Below, in pieces: positions 22,614 to 36,595 of a DNA stretch of 64,000 nt. The DNA is from Clitopilus passeckerianus (taxonomy: Eukaryota > Basidiomycota > Agaricomycetes > Agaricales > Entolomataceae): positions 1,364,001-1,428,000 of the forward strand of contig CALYLX010000142.1 in assembly GCA_944990035.1 (NCBI GenBank), in the 5' to 3' direction. A model generated the notes under the pieces. That model searched no databases. It was not told the origin of the DNA and was given only the letters and a program-made list of their open reading frames with translations. The translations under genes were made by a program, and so were the position numbers. How positions within the stretch are numbered: position 1 is the stretch's first letter; each line of letters begins with the position of its first letter.

Positions 22614-24505
22614 ATGATTCAGTGCCGCAGTGCAGGTGCGTTTCATTACAACACGAATCAGACAAAGTCTAATCGCCTTCGTTCGTTCAACAGCATTTGC
22701 TCTTCTTGGTCTTGCCACCTATGCTCTCGGAAAGGTGGAGGTGTATGAACCTGCCAGACTCTACTCGAGATCGGCACAGTTCAGTCTCAAAGCAGCTGGT
22801 ACAAACGTTCCCATCGTCTGTAAGTGATTGAATCCATGGAAATGAAACATCGGCTTGATGGGCACACTTTCTTTGGCTAATAGCCTACCCGGACTACGAC
22901 TACGCTCATTTTTCCGCCGACAACAACGAGGATATTGAGCTTGAAGTCCTAGGGTCCAAACCCATCAGCAAATATGGTATCGTCTACTCCCGATTCGACC
23001 GCTACGACAAGCCCAAGCTCGATAACCGCAAGTTGACATGGAAGCTCAAAGACCACAAGTATTACATTGTCAACGTCAAAGGGTTTAAAGAGCTCGTCGT
23101 AGCTGTTGACCCCATTGAGACTGGTGTACCAGATGCCAAAGCGAAGAACGTGTTCAACGTCGCTGATGCGAAATACGGTGCAGATAGGCATGGCAGCGAG
23201 CCTTCGACGAAAGCTTTCAAACAGGCTATCGAGGCTGCGCAGAAGTCCAAGGAAGATCAACCCGTCGTCTACGTTCCTCGCGGGACGTATCTCCTCGGAA
23301 ACTTGGTCCTGCCTTCCAAGACGCAGCTCTATTTGGCTCCAGGAGCTGTCTTGAAGCTGCATGGTAGTCCGGGCGAGTTCTCGGCTGACTGGACGTCCGA
23401 CGGGGAAGGGAGGTCTGGAACCAACTGGATTTCGACCGCACACAACTCCACCGATATCAGGATTTTTGGGCGCGGGACTATTGATGGAAACGGATATGCC
23501 TCTAAGGATCAGAAGTTCGCACCTAGCTTGGTTGTGCCAATCCTGACGAAGAACTTCACCCTCGATGGGCCCCTCTTGCGCGAGTCGGGGAGTACGGCAT
23601 TGAATGTCGTTCGCTCAAAGGACATCACCATCAAGAATGTCAAGGTTTTGAATAGGCTCAAGGAAATGTCCGATGTGAGTCCCTTTTTTCAATTGAGGCG
23701 GATGCCGACTGAATTCTTATCGCCTTCTCTCCTCTAGAACGGCGGCGTCGATTTACTAGAATCCCAGAAGTACGTTCCTTCGCCTTCTCCCATTAGCCCC
23801 TGATCTTCATTCACTAACCATTTGCCGGTTACAGTGTGACGGTCCACGACGCTCTGGCAATTTCCATGGCCGACAGCTTCACGGCGAAAGCCAGTAAACC
23901 TAAGGGACCGACCGTTCCCAATTGGCCTGGAACGAAGCAGAATTCCACGGATCTTACCTTCTCGAACTGCTTGGCCTGGACAGGAAATTACGGCTTTAAG
24001 GTCGGACAGGGTGCCATGTCTGACCAGAAGAATATCAAATTCTTGAGCAGTACGGTCTATGATTCTGCGGTAGCGATGGGTATTCACAAGAAGGTCTGTG
24101 TTTAAATTAACTATCAGACGTCCGTTGAGTCGCTGACCGACCACCCCGTTTCTCCAGTGGGGCTCCGGGAGCGTTACGGATGTTACCTTTGACCAGATCA
24201 TCGTCAAGCGCATGACCTATACCACCAGTTACCTTGGTGGCATGGTTGGCTCCTGGATCGCATTATTTGTCGAAGACGGTAAAGCCGGAGTTGGGCCAAT
24301 TAAGGATGTCATGGTCAAGAACATTCTGGTCTTGCACGAAGGGGGAAGCGAGCCCCTCATCCAAGGTGTACAGGGTGCTACAGTCTCTAACGTCACCTTT
24401 GACAATATCTTCTTGATGAAGGGGGCTGGTTCTGCCACCAAGATAACAGATCTGGGTTTAGGGGACTTGAAGTTTGCCCAAAATGTAACTCTCAAGAAGG
24501 ATTAG
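22614..24505 (+). CDS. Secreted right-handed beta-helix protein, glycoside hydrolase family 28-like
   Basis: Probably a secreted polysaccharide-active enzyme. Exon 1 is short (MIQCRSA); after an intron AFALLGLATYALG completes a signal peptide. An N-terminal beta-rich part (VEVYEPARLYSRSAQFSLKA ... ADNNEDIELEVLG) precedes the pectate-lyase fold, which starts at NVADAKYGADRHGSEPSTKA, the usual entry motif of GH28, GH55 and GH49 proteins. PVVYVPRGTYLLG and FGRGTIDGNGYASK follow, then repeated helix turns (VRSKDITIKNVKVLN, SQNVTVHDALAIS, DQIIVKRMTY). The usual GH28 catalytic set (NTD, DD, GHG, RIK) is not intact: I see GGVD, a single D in HDALAIS, and GNYGFKVG where the His would be. Substrate is therefore unclear, and GH49- or GH110-like chemistry is possible. 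The frame is intact over about six exons. Confidence 0.72.
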
Positions 24506-25420
24506 AGCCTTGAGTTTCTTATTACTTGTTCTACGAGGCTTCTCAATACACTTGCATTAGTGCGGCGCACTGCTCGTCCTCTTGAATTTCGTCATAATGC
24601 GCTCATGCGAAGCTAGATATGAGCTGGATCTCTCCGGAAACTACCACGATCACCGCCGCTTCTGGGGGGCCAAATCTTTTTATGTTTTCACGAGGACATG
24701 ATAACGCGATAGGCGAGAGGTGGTCCAGTGGAGTTACCGAAATAGAGACCCGAGAGCTGGTGGAGACATGAGAAAATTCACGGAAGTAGGTTCTGATGAC
24801 CGTATGCTTCTGCAATTATGGAGGCGAGCGCTTAGCAAGGTATGACATGATGCCAAAATTTTCGAAAGGAGGAATGAAAGATACGGAAAGACTGTGATAA
24901 CTTGGCTCGAGCTTGAGACTTATCAGGGTCATATGTCAGTTTCTAAGCTCTGTAAGGGGTCTGAGGTTTGCTGAAAATGGCGGGCCGTAAGTGGAACTGA
25001 GCACGAGGCGTGGTGCCTAGGTGAGGAGGTAGAACGCCGACAAGCCGAGGGAAAGTTACCGGAGTCAGCTGAGCTTCTTCGACTCTCAGCATCCCCTCAA
25101 TATCACCTCCTTTGGAGCTTCAACGCTCAACGAATGCCTTTGCACAACGGTTTCTCTAAAAATATGGCTTGGAAAACGAGACCGGAAGGCTGTCAAGCTT
25201 GCTATTTTCTGTCAATCCCATGACGGGACTTGAATTCGGCTCAGGGATGGCTTAAACCCTTATTCGGCTCATCGCACTGCGTGACAGTTATTTAATATTT
25301 ATGCGTTGATCGTCGACATAGAAGGGAACCCGTCCAAGAGTCCCTTCTTATGCCGCCAGGCGGGTGCATACAATAACTTGAGGCTCACGCTCCAATCATC
25401 GTTCTTTCCCTCCCCCCTCC
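24506..25420. other. Intergenic, 915 bases
   Basis: 3' flank of the GH28-like gene and promoter of the RGS gene. No open frame with family features. A TATTTAATATTTAT stretch near 25290 is A+T rich and could serve as a promoter element, but this is weak. Confidence 0.5.
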
Positions 25421-27548
25421 ATGGTTGCCCCTAGGAAAGAGAGCCAGCCGAGGCTGATTGCACCAAGTATTCAAGGGTTGCTGTCTTTGCCTGTAAGTTC
25501 GCGACATGTTCGCTCATACTAAAAGGTTAGGGTCTGACCGATCACTCTAGTTCAGGATCTGCAATCCTCCACCTGCTGTGGGGAAAGTACGATCGTGTGG
25601 CGGTAAGTATCGTCATAAACTGCCTCTGTTATCAGCAGCGATTCAATTATGTGCAGTGACACCGTTGGTCAGTATAAAGCTGCAGGACGTGCTTGACCGC
25701 AAGCACCTACCACCCCTAGGTATGGCGTCTCATGGCCTTCATAATTTTCCTGACTAAATATATCTCTGCGTAGGCTTGAAAGACTTTGAGGAATGGCTCC
25801 TTTATGTCGAAAAATGTCCAGAATATTTGTGAGTTTTGTCAAATTTCTTCGATCAATTCCCAAACAAGTGATTGAACCGATTCTCAAGGTATTTCGTGCT
25901 CTGGCTGAACGAGTACTCGGAAAGGTACCATTCATGGGCTGCCGACGTGAAGGAACAGCGTGCTCTTGCTGCAAAATTTCAGGCTACATATTCAATGCCC
26001 AGCTCGACCCATCTCGCCATGTTCTACGCGCGAGCCAAACAAACGTTCTTCATGCCAAACTCCTCCTACGAGCTTGATCTCCCATCAGACATCCTCGCTC
26101 CATTCCACGCACCTGAGGCCTCGCAACAACCTGACCCCATTCTCTTCAACGAGGTTTCGCTAGAGGTCCACCAACGACTCGAACGATGTCTGGAGCGCTT
26201 CGTCGAGTCTCAAATGACCAATGTTGGCAACCAACGCGTCCTGTGCGGTATCATCGCGGGATGCGTCTTCTGCCTTGTTGGTGCCGCCCCACCTCTCGCC
26301 GTCAACTTTGCCACGGGTGCCTCACGATGGACACGTCTAGCAGCCATCCCAGGTCTCTGGGTCGGCCTGTGTATATTGTTTGCAGCACTCAAGGGTATCT
26401 GCCTTGGCGTTTACGTATTCGGCGACCTGCGGCAGCTGCACAAGTTCGAGCTCACAAGACCACCCATCTCGAAACCCCAGCACCTACGTAAAGAGCGGTT
26501 GTCGATCTCCCTTCCATTGACCTCGCCGCCACCGCCGCAGGCATACATTTCACCGGTGGTCAACCCAACACCGGTTGTGACGACAAGACCGAGTCCCCCA
26601 CCGAAGTTGACCATCGTCCCTCCGTCACCTGTTCATGTTGCCCCCGATAACAATTCACTGTCTCGCACACCGAGTAGGTCGTCTCAAGGCTCCTATGGTT
26701 CATCGTCAGATGCCTCTGTGCTTTCTTCGGATCCTGAGGAGGAGAGGATTGAGATTTCAGGTGCCATGTATGACGAGGCGATCATTGATGGTCCTGCAAC
26801 AAGCCCTCTTACTCCCACCATGAACTACCAATTCCCCATCCGGACACAGGATGTTGAAGTCAAGGATGTATACTTCACTAACACGGCTAGCTTCATTCAC
26901 CCATACGAAGATTCCTCTGTCGATCTGAGATACGTGTATGATATCGAGGATCAGAAGTTCTCTCCCGAGGAGAGGCAGCCTCTGTCGACGTTCGATTTCG
27001 ACGCACTTCCTGACGCGATTATTACTCCCCAAACACCCTCTCTGGCTCCAACCCGTCGAATTCCTCCTTCCATTGCAGCTTCTAGCAAACGCACGCAAGT
27101 TCCCGAATCCAGGGAGATGCTTGAGCTTCAATGCCGGCCTCCACCACTTAGTCTGTCTTATACCTCCGTCATGGCGCGCATACAGTACCACTGTAATCCC
27201 CGCAAATGGTTTCTTGTCTCATCCGACCTCGCAGAACGGGCTTCGCCCACTCAGTCTCCTCGAAGCAGTTTCGGGCACTCTGGCCACAACCGACCAATTT
27301 CTCAACACCCTCCGCGATATCGTCACGAGGAGATGTACAGGATAAAACGAATCCAGCACGACGATGTCGCGGTGCAGAAGCAGCTTAGGAGGATACAGAC
27401 TGTCCCTGCGTTCTCTGCGCTTACGAGGATTCTCAGCCCCGTTGTGCAGAGGGCGCATTGGGAGATCGTGGTCAGGAGTATGCTACTTGCCTTTGTTGCT
27501 GCTTGGGTCATTGTGGGGAGTCTGTTGGCTATTCCTCCCCGACGGTGA
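25421..27548 (+). CDS. RGS-domain membrane protein, Rax1-like
   Basis: Exons before the long last one were joined by splice signals: MVAPRKESQPRLIAPSIQGL at the start, then VGKVRSCGVTPLVSIKLQDV, LDRKHLPPLG, LKDFEEWLLYVEKCPEYL and YFVLWLNEYSERYHSWAADV, which together form the first helices of an RGS domain. The domain resumes at FNEVSLEVHQRLERCLERFV after a spacer. Three hydrophobic segments follow: CGIIAGCVFCLVGAAPPLAV, LAAIPGLWVGLCILFAALKG, and a C-terminal MLLAFVAAWVIVGSLLAI, with a long Ser/Pro-rich region between the second and third. RGS plus about three membrane spans is the arrangement of yeast Rax1, which marks bud sites; classic RGS proteins instead speed GTP hydrolysis by G-alpha. 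Role here is inferred from layout only. Confidence 0.78.
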
Positions 27549-28296
27549 TGTGGGCCCTTTTTTACATTCCTTTTACATTTTACTGCTTGCGGACATTCTC
27601 ATAATTATCTTTATTTGTGTTTCGCTGAAGTTGTAGCTTTTATGTGTTCTCTCGGTGCTGCTTCCACCGTTTCGCTCTTTAAGATCTTGTGTTGTATCAT
27701 TACCGACCAGACGTTCCTTACTCGTTTGTACGCTCATGTTCCTGGTCTACGTTATAATTCGTACACTCACACTCATTATACACTTTGTATCTTACATTGC
27801 CTGTTTTTATCAGTACTTCAGAAATGCAATATCACGCTTAGTTTGCATCATCATCACAATAGGTTCGGCGCCCGATACGAGGAAATCTGTGAGCGTCATC
27901 TATGACTTCAACCCCGACCTTTCCATGTGGTGTTTCCCTCCACCTTTGCTGGTTAGGCTGGAATCTCTGGCACCCACTTCAACGAGGCAGGCATTCATCA
28001 CCAGCTACCGACGGCATATTCTCGGGATAAGAATAAAAAGCCTCGTTTTTTCGGTCTTCTTCTCAATCAGACCCGGATTTCTGATGGACAAGACCAGTAG
28101 CGAGATTAGATTTCATAGAAATAGGCGTGCACAGTGAGGCAAACGCGATGATGATCTGGTGGTGGCGATAAGTAATAGGCGCACAAACTCGGGCAGTCTG
28201 GGAAGAAGTTCAGGTGTGTGAAGCAAACCTTGAAAAGCAAGGCAACCCACAAGAAATGAGGTGTTTAATTTGACCAAGTATTACTACTGGCAAGCA
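27549..28296. other. Convergent intergenic region, 748 bases
   Basis: Lies between the 3' ends of the RGS gene and the minus-strand amidohydrolase. T-rich on the plus strand near 27550-27850, as expected for a 3' UTR. Open frames here (for example 27655-28137) are Phe/Leu/Ser/Thr runs without family features. Confidence 0.55.
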
Positions 28297-30008
28297 TCAT
28301 TGCTCCGGGTCGCCATCCGCTACCCATGCGTTTATCCTACGACGGCCGACTACCTTTCCTGCATAGATAGTCGTGCGGTCGTGCGTCGGGTGGAATATTG
28401 CCGATTCCAAAGAGTCGGCTCCGTGCAGGATAACGAAGTCCGCGGGCTCGCCTTCTTTGGGGAATAGCCCCCTATGATTGACCTGCTGACCGATGGCGAC
28501 TTTTGAGGTCAGGGTCACTGAGCGCTTGAGGGAAGAAAGAAAAATGGGCAGTCAGCACTTCTACACTGAAGATCGTAAATGGCAGCAGGTTGATCAGGAG
28601 AGAGGTGCGTTTGGCATAAACGGGGGACATGCTGTTTAGCTGCGGTGAGGGTACGTACAAATAGGGTTTTGACGTCTTCCGGGGTAGCAGACTGGAAAAG
28701 GGCGACTCCTAACGTGCACAAGGATAGAGGATCGAGAGTGCCCTGTGGGGTGAACGCGTTTGAAACATTATTTACGCTCATGGCGACGTCTACCCCAAAT
28801 TCATTGCGGATATGCGGTACGCGCAAGGTGCTTCGGGGCGGTCCAAGGGGTTGATCGGGCTCGCCTTTCCCAAGAATATACATGTCAGACTGAGGTAATC
28901 CCACTAGATGCAGAGGAATCTCCTTCATAGCAGCGGCTAAGGATATCCACTGGGAACGATCGAAGAGCTGCAGGCGAGAGGCATGTCCAACTGTGATATG
29001 GCGTTGGCTAGCGTGGTCAGCATCGGGAAGCCACCGCCAGGAGTTTTTCCGAGCTTGCGATACAACTTCCCATACCAGTGGCTCCGATGCAGGATCCAGG
29101 TTATAGTCCAGGTGGAAGTCGACGTGTAGACCATACCTAGAAGCCTCACCCATAATGAGGGTAATATTTAATTTAGCTTGTTCCACAGTAGGCTCGACGT
29201 ATGGTGCTGATCCTACAGTGGATACGCCTTCCCGCTTTAGAGCATCTTGAAGTAGGGTAAAGTTCTTGCCAGGTTCTGCATTACCAGCTGCTTCGAATAG
29301 GGGTTCCTGAGCAAATACTGTGCAGCGATGAGTTTAACATCAGGCGTTTGATTGACGTTTGAGTAGAATCATGGGTGCTACGCTTACCTGCTATCTGCAC
29401 ATTGCATATGCCTTCAAAGCGCTTTTTGAGGGCCAGTGATACATCCAGGCATGCGAAGCCGACCATCGTGTCGACTTCCACATGGGCACGCATTGAGGTG
29501 ACCCCATATTGGACGCTTTCGCGAATGAGACGTTCACCTCGAGCGTAGATATCTGCAAAGTCGCTCGGAAATTTGGCTTTTACTTCGCCTGTTATCTTCA
29601 AGGCTTCAGAAAATTCTCTGGGCTGAAATAAACAAAAATCCGTAATTATTTCCGTCGAAATTAAATAACTTACCCTGTTCTGATCTCACAGCGGTCAAGG
29701 ATGAAGCATTTGTCAAGATGAATGTGCGAATGGCAAAACCTTCAGGCATATGAATGAGTAATGCTGGTCGGGAATCCACATGCTATGAACTATAGCACCC
29801 ACGAGGGCAAAACCAGGCCGTTTTGGGCGTTCAGCGAAGTCTCGAGTACGCCTGACTCAGTTTGCTCCGAGCCCTGTCTGGTAATAGCATGAACGTGTCC
29901 ATCGTGAATTTCGATCTTCCAGAGTGGCTTTGGATCCCCAATCGCTACCTCGTCGAGAAGAAGACGCGCGTTGATGATCTCAGCCACATGGGCTGCTAGC
30001 TTAGCCAT
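28297..30008 (-). CDS. Amidohydrolase, cytosine-deaminase-like
   Basis: Metal-dependent hydrolase of the amidohydrolase superfamily; best guess is deamination or hydrolysis of a small cyclic amide. The N-terminal beta-sandwich reads AEIINARLLLDEVAIGDPKP. Across an intron the metal motif is FCHSHIHLDKCFILDRCEIR (His-x-His). Later come TSMRAHVEVDTMVGFACLDV, VGSAPYVEPTVEQAKLNI, the metal-site segment YGLHVDFHLDYNLDP, ITVGHASRLQLF, and DMYILGKGEPD. A final exon (28297-28518 region) starts SVTLTSKVAIG and includes PADFVILHGADSLESAIF, the C-terminal part of the sandwich. About six exons, all in frame; the last intron (phase 0, GTACGT to CTCAAG) is about 140 bases, longer than its neighbours. Substrate cannot be read from sequence. 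Confidence 0.82.
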
Positions 30009-30745
30009 TCTAGTCGCTAGAGATTAGATTGTGATGCAAGTTTGTAAAAAGCAGTCTATCGGGTGTGATGAGCACAGGTATTTTCAAAATCGTCGTCGCG
30101 CATTGTGCTTTACGCCACTTGCTTTGCATCAGCTTGGCTCCATAAAACCAGATATCCAATCTTCCTGACGCATCTCTAGATACCCCAAGGTCAGATGGCT
30201 ATGCCGACGGCGGTCCGTATGTTCCATCAAATGGTCAGCGGGTCAACATGAAAGAACATGCATGGGGGTTGAGATGTTCATCTGTGGTGAACGAAACGAT
30301 TCCTATCGCACCCTACTAACCGAGTCGGAAAGAAAGAGGGTAATGTAGAGATTCCGAATCCTTCCCGTCCTCCCATCTCGGGGTCCCACCTTCATGCCTC
30401 ACGGCAGCCGCAGGCTGATCAACTATGAAAAACTGAAGGCAGATAGTCTCAGGATCTCAAGGCCGCCAATGACGCAAGAAACCAAAGGCCCTATGATTGC
30501 TATAGTACAAAGAAATGCAAAAATGCAAGAAGAAAAGACTAGCTGCAGTGGCGCATCAATAATAACAATAGGTGGGTATACCAGAGTACGGTAGATGGGT
30601 AGTCATAGTCGTCGAAAATGCTAGGCAGCATGTGAAATGCCTGAGAGAAATGAAATGCAATGTGTGGTAGGTGAGTCCCCATGGCTTGTATATGTACCAA
30701 GGCCAGAATTATTAAAGACGTCAATAAGTGTACTATCAGTAGCTA
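30009..30745. other. Intergenic, 737 bases
   Basis: Upstream region of the amidohydrolase and 3' flank of the Tcp11 gene, both on the minus strand. No gene recognised. Confidence 0.55.
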
Positions 30746-33204
30746 CTAGTCCAGAAAATCAGCTTGCTCATATAATAGCAAGTAAGTGTCCAAGTGAATG
30801 AGCGCAAGTCGAGAAATTTTTTCGCCAATTGAGCATATCTCGTCGCTCAGGGGCTCCATATCAGGTGTGATGAGGCCAGGGGGAGGCATAGTGGCGGTGG
30901 CCTTTGTCTGATTAGATGAGGTAAACGATTCAAGGGTGATAGGATTTGACAACGAATTGCGGTTGGGGTAGACCATAGCCACGACGTAATTAAAAACGGT
31001 GTCACGCAATCGGCGTAGTGATAGAGTAGCAAGCGGTGAGCTCATTCGCATGTTGGCATCCGTCCAGCGCTGAGCGATCTTGACGAGGCCCTCATCCGGA
31101 ACATTGATTGATCGAGGGGAAGACTCCATAGCTGGGTATAAACGGGGCCGGCCTGCTTCTAGGCTGCGTCGTGCGACTTGTAGCATGATATCGTGCTTGT
31201 TCTCTTTTTCTGCATTGAGGCGTTCCGCGTGGGCTCGACTCGACGTTGGGCATGGTGGCTGCTCCCGATCGATTGAGTACGCCAGTCGTCCCAATGCGAT
31301 ATCACGAATCTCAGCCTTGATCTTGGCGAGATCGGTGGGCTGGACCTTTGATGAACTGGAGGACGAGTACGAAAGCTGCCGGTACAAGAGGAGGTACAGC
31401 TGCATCGCTAACGCATCTGTCGTGTCCGTGTGAAGGTGGGAGAGGCGCGCGTGGTCCAGATAGAGGGTTTCAGGCCTGACAAGAGACCGCGGTTTTGCGG
31501 AAATGGATTCATCCGACGGTGTGGCATCGGGTGTAGTTGGCGTGGAAGGTGATGAGGGAGACTGAGGTTCAAAGACAAGATCTACCAAGCCACGTATTAC
31601 TGAGAGATAGATTTGCTGATTTCGGGAAAGGGTAGAGTAGTTGGGAGATTGGGGGATGGTGTCGAGCTTGAGAAGTTCTTCGTGTGCCTTTCGCAGCCAT
31701 TCCTGGGTAGCATCAAGGGTTGCATTTGAATCCCGTGAATTCTTGAAAGCTTTGTATTCAAACTGTCCAGAAGTGCGGAGAAGAAATGGTCGCAGTGTTT
31801 GTAGCTGATGATTGGCGATATCCTACGCAGAGCGCAAATTAGCAAATTGTATTTGGTAACATCAGTCGGGCGCCGCTTACCAGTTTCATTAATTCCAAGA
31901 GTTCCATGCACATCTTCAAAGCCATCACCGCGTCCCTCTTCGACCCAGTCCCACCCGGTGCACACGCTTGTGCAGCCTTCATCATCGATTCTACCGCCGC
32001 ATCCCTCATCGGCGCACAATGGCCCTTCAGCGTCGTCCCTATAACCGCAAACAACCCGGAAGGATCAAAAACCTCATGCTTGAGTTCTTGTTCTATGAGG
32101 GCTGGATCGAACATGGACCGAATATACTCCGCCTGGGCCTCGTGCTCCTGCATCTGGGACTGGAAGGTATTCGGGTTCACATACATGCCAGATACCTTCG
32201 ATAGAGGTTGGATGACAAGGAGAAGAACCTCGAGGAATTCTGATAGGAGATCCCGAATCCGAGAGGGCATCCGGAGTGTGACGATGTTCATCGTAGCGGA
32301 ATAGGCAGCCACAGGCGAAGATGGTGGTTGGGGGATGTGTGAACAAGCACAGACTGTCCGCACCAGCTTCCCTCGCGAATCGAATGAGACGCATGTACAA
32401 GCGGTTTCCACCTCTCGTACAATGGCATTCCAGTATTTCTCGGACATTATCCGCTTCCGACGGCTGCAAGTCGGTCGAAATTGTAGGCCAGGGTCGAAAA
32501 GTAAATCATGACCTGTTCATGAAACAATTCACATGTTAGAGAAAGTGTCGCACGAGGACATTTACGTGAAGGATAAACTTACGAAGCTGTGGATTCCGAA
32601 GAATAACGTCCAAGTCAAGCTCAGACAAGGTTTGTCGATTGATAAGAGGTTGGAGTGATGGGACATAGACTGAGTTGACATCTATTGGCAGGGAGTTGGC
32701 AGATGTAGGGGACAAAGGAGTAAATGAGGCAGGCGATTTTGGTGTCCTCAGTTCAAGCAGGGAGCCAGTCGATGGACCGGGATCGGCTGAAGAAACGACA
32801 CCGTGGTCCTCTATGTCACTGCCGTGCCGTGGGGGCCGAAGGAACGCACTCTTTGTAGGAGAACGTTTTGTAAGAGATTTCTTGGTCGTTCGTAATGATG
32901 TCTGGATTTTTTCAAGGCGAGGTTTTTTTGCAGGTGCCGACGGAGCCGGAGAAAGGAGGACCTCGGTGGCGAGCGGACTTGTCGCAGTAGAGGAAGATGC
33001 TGCAGCCGCTGCAGCTGCTTGCCATTCCGAGCTTTGAGTGAGCCATGGCTGTCTAGGAGCAGCTGAAGGGGTTGCTACTAGAGATGTATCTTTCTGAGGA
33101 GATGTATCGTTAGGTTCTGGTTCTTGACGCTTTACGTCGGAGGAGCATTCAGCTTTGCGCTTCCTGTGGTTGAGAGGTTGCCAGGTATGGGCTAGGTCAT
33201 CCAT
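30746..33204 (-). CDS. Tcp11/Sok1-family protein
   Basis: Fungal members include Sok1, a suppressor of protein kinase A defects; the biochemical role is unknown. The N-terminal 200 residues are low complexity (Ala run, Ser/Pro, basic KKPRLEKIQTSLRTTKKSLT). The conserved domain begins across introns at the segment with RKRIMSEKYWNAIVREVETA, then SSPVAAYSATMNIVTLRMPS, IRDLLSEFLEVLLLVIQPLS and ALIEQELKHEVFDPSGLF. It continues with GHCAPMRDAAVESMMKAAQA and DIANHQLQTLRPFLLRTSGQ. The long last exon (30746-31588) carries VFEPQSPSSPSTPTTPDATP, YLDHARLSHLHTDTTDALA and ends near YLLLYEQADFLD. Size, order of blocks and the acidic/proline insert match fungal Tcp11 proteins. Confidence 0.82.
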
Positions 33205-34311
33205 CCGTCGACGGGAAAGAAAGAAAGGGTGGAAGGGTAAGCGAAGGGATACGAGGCGGGCTTATAAGTAAACGGACACATGGTGGTCGCCACAAGTTTG
33301 GAGGATTGTAGGATGGGTACTTCTCTTGGGTAGTCCTTCATCCACGCGATCTTCTCATGCCCCTTTCAATTTTCCCCTTCCTCCTTTGAGTTACCGCGCA
33401 CTGTCCACACTTCCATCATTTCATACATACATACTCAGTTTCTAAACGGACATGATCGTGGCACTTGCAGATGCTACTCCAGGAACAACCGGCTCTCGGC
33501 AGATTCACCGTCCCACACTAACAGACCCTCATCGTGCTCGAAAATTAAATAATGCGCTGCTCTGTCAAAACTTCCGTAGATTATCCACTCCATATGAATT
33601 TCAACTTTCCTCGTCACTCCGGGTGAGGTGGAGGCGACCAACCCAATCCTTCTAGCCCGCAGCAGGTGCATTGCCATGTGGTCGGCGTCGCGTTGTAGTA
33701 TCCTGGCAGATCAACCCTACTCCCTGTATTCAACTTGGGTGTCACGGATCACTTCTATTTCTATCGCTACCGGACTTGGTCGAGATGACCCTTTCAGAAA
33801 AAACATACGGGCAGTCTAGCCTATGTTTCTACTTCGAGTAGCCATCAAGCTGTATGTCACGGAGGTCATTCTTTCCATGAATTCGCCTGTCTATGTCCTT
33901 TCAATCATTCGCGGCCCAGATATCCAGATGCACATCACACATATGTCGTCCGCCATATTGAGCGTACGGGCTCAGTTGGCATGGGATTCTCCAGAGCTTT
34001 AATAACGAAGCATCGCTTTATCTTTTTCTCAGCATGAGGTAATTCATCTCACTGACCTTGGGAACGAAAGGATGAGAATATTACTCTGATTAGCAGGTGC
34101 GTTATTCTTCTCTTCTTCAAAAGGTCAGCTGCTATGATCACCGGCACTTCATAATTGTCAAACACTGGACACGTTCATAGAACTGGAGATGAGATAAAGC
34201 AGCCTTCTCCGAGATTTCTGAAGACAACGCCACATGAACCATATATTATGGGAGAGGAAGAATCTTGCCAAGGTATGGTATGACAGGAGTAACAACGGAC
34301 CACTTCATTTC
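33205..34311. other. Intergenic, 1.1 kb
   Basis: Promoter side of the Tcp11 gene and 3' flank of V-ATPase B. Three overlapping frames of about 60-67 codons occur around 33450-33820 on both strands; none shows conserved features. Confidence 0.55.
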
Positions 34312-36356
<2,045 letters not shown>

Positions 36357-36595
36357 TGTTCTTCGTGATTTCGTTTGTCTAGGATTCAGAAAGACTCAAC
36401 CGATGGTGGTTGGCTACTGGTTGAATGGATGATGTCGCTAGATTTGGTTTCGACTGCTGCTGGGCTTGCATATTGGTGTTCCCACGGGATTGATACGAAC
36501 TCGGCTCATCCGCGCCGCCATCATGAGTCTTTGTAGGAGAGAGGCACAGTATTCGCAAAGTATACAGGTATGCAAATGTACAGAAAGAGTATATA
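36357..36595. promoter_or_regulatory. VMA2 promoter / cofactor D 3' flank
   Basis: 239 bases between two minus-strand genes; the VMA2 promoter must lie here or within the end of the upstream gene. No distinct motif recognised. Confidence 0.35.

Noticed and set aside
27655..28137. 160-codon plus-strand open frame
   Set aside because: T-rich 3' flank of the RGS gene, no ATG context or motif of note, overlaps a convergent 3' region.
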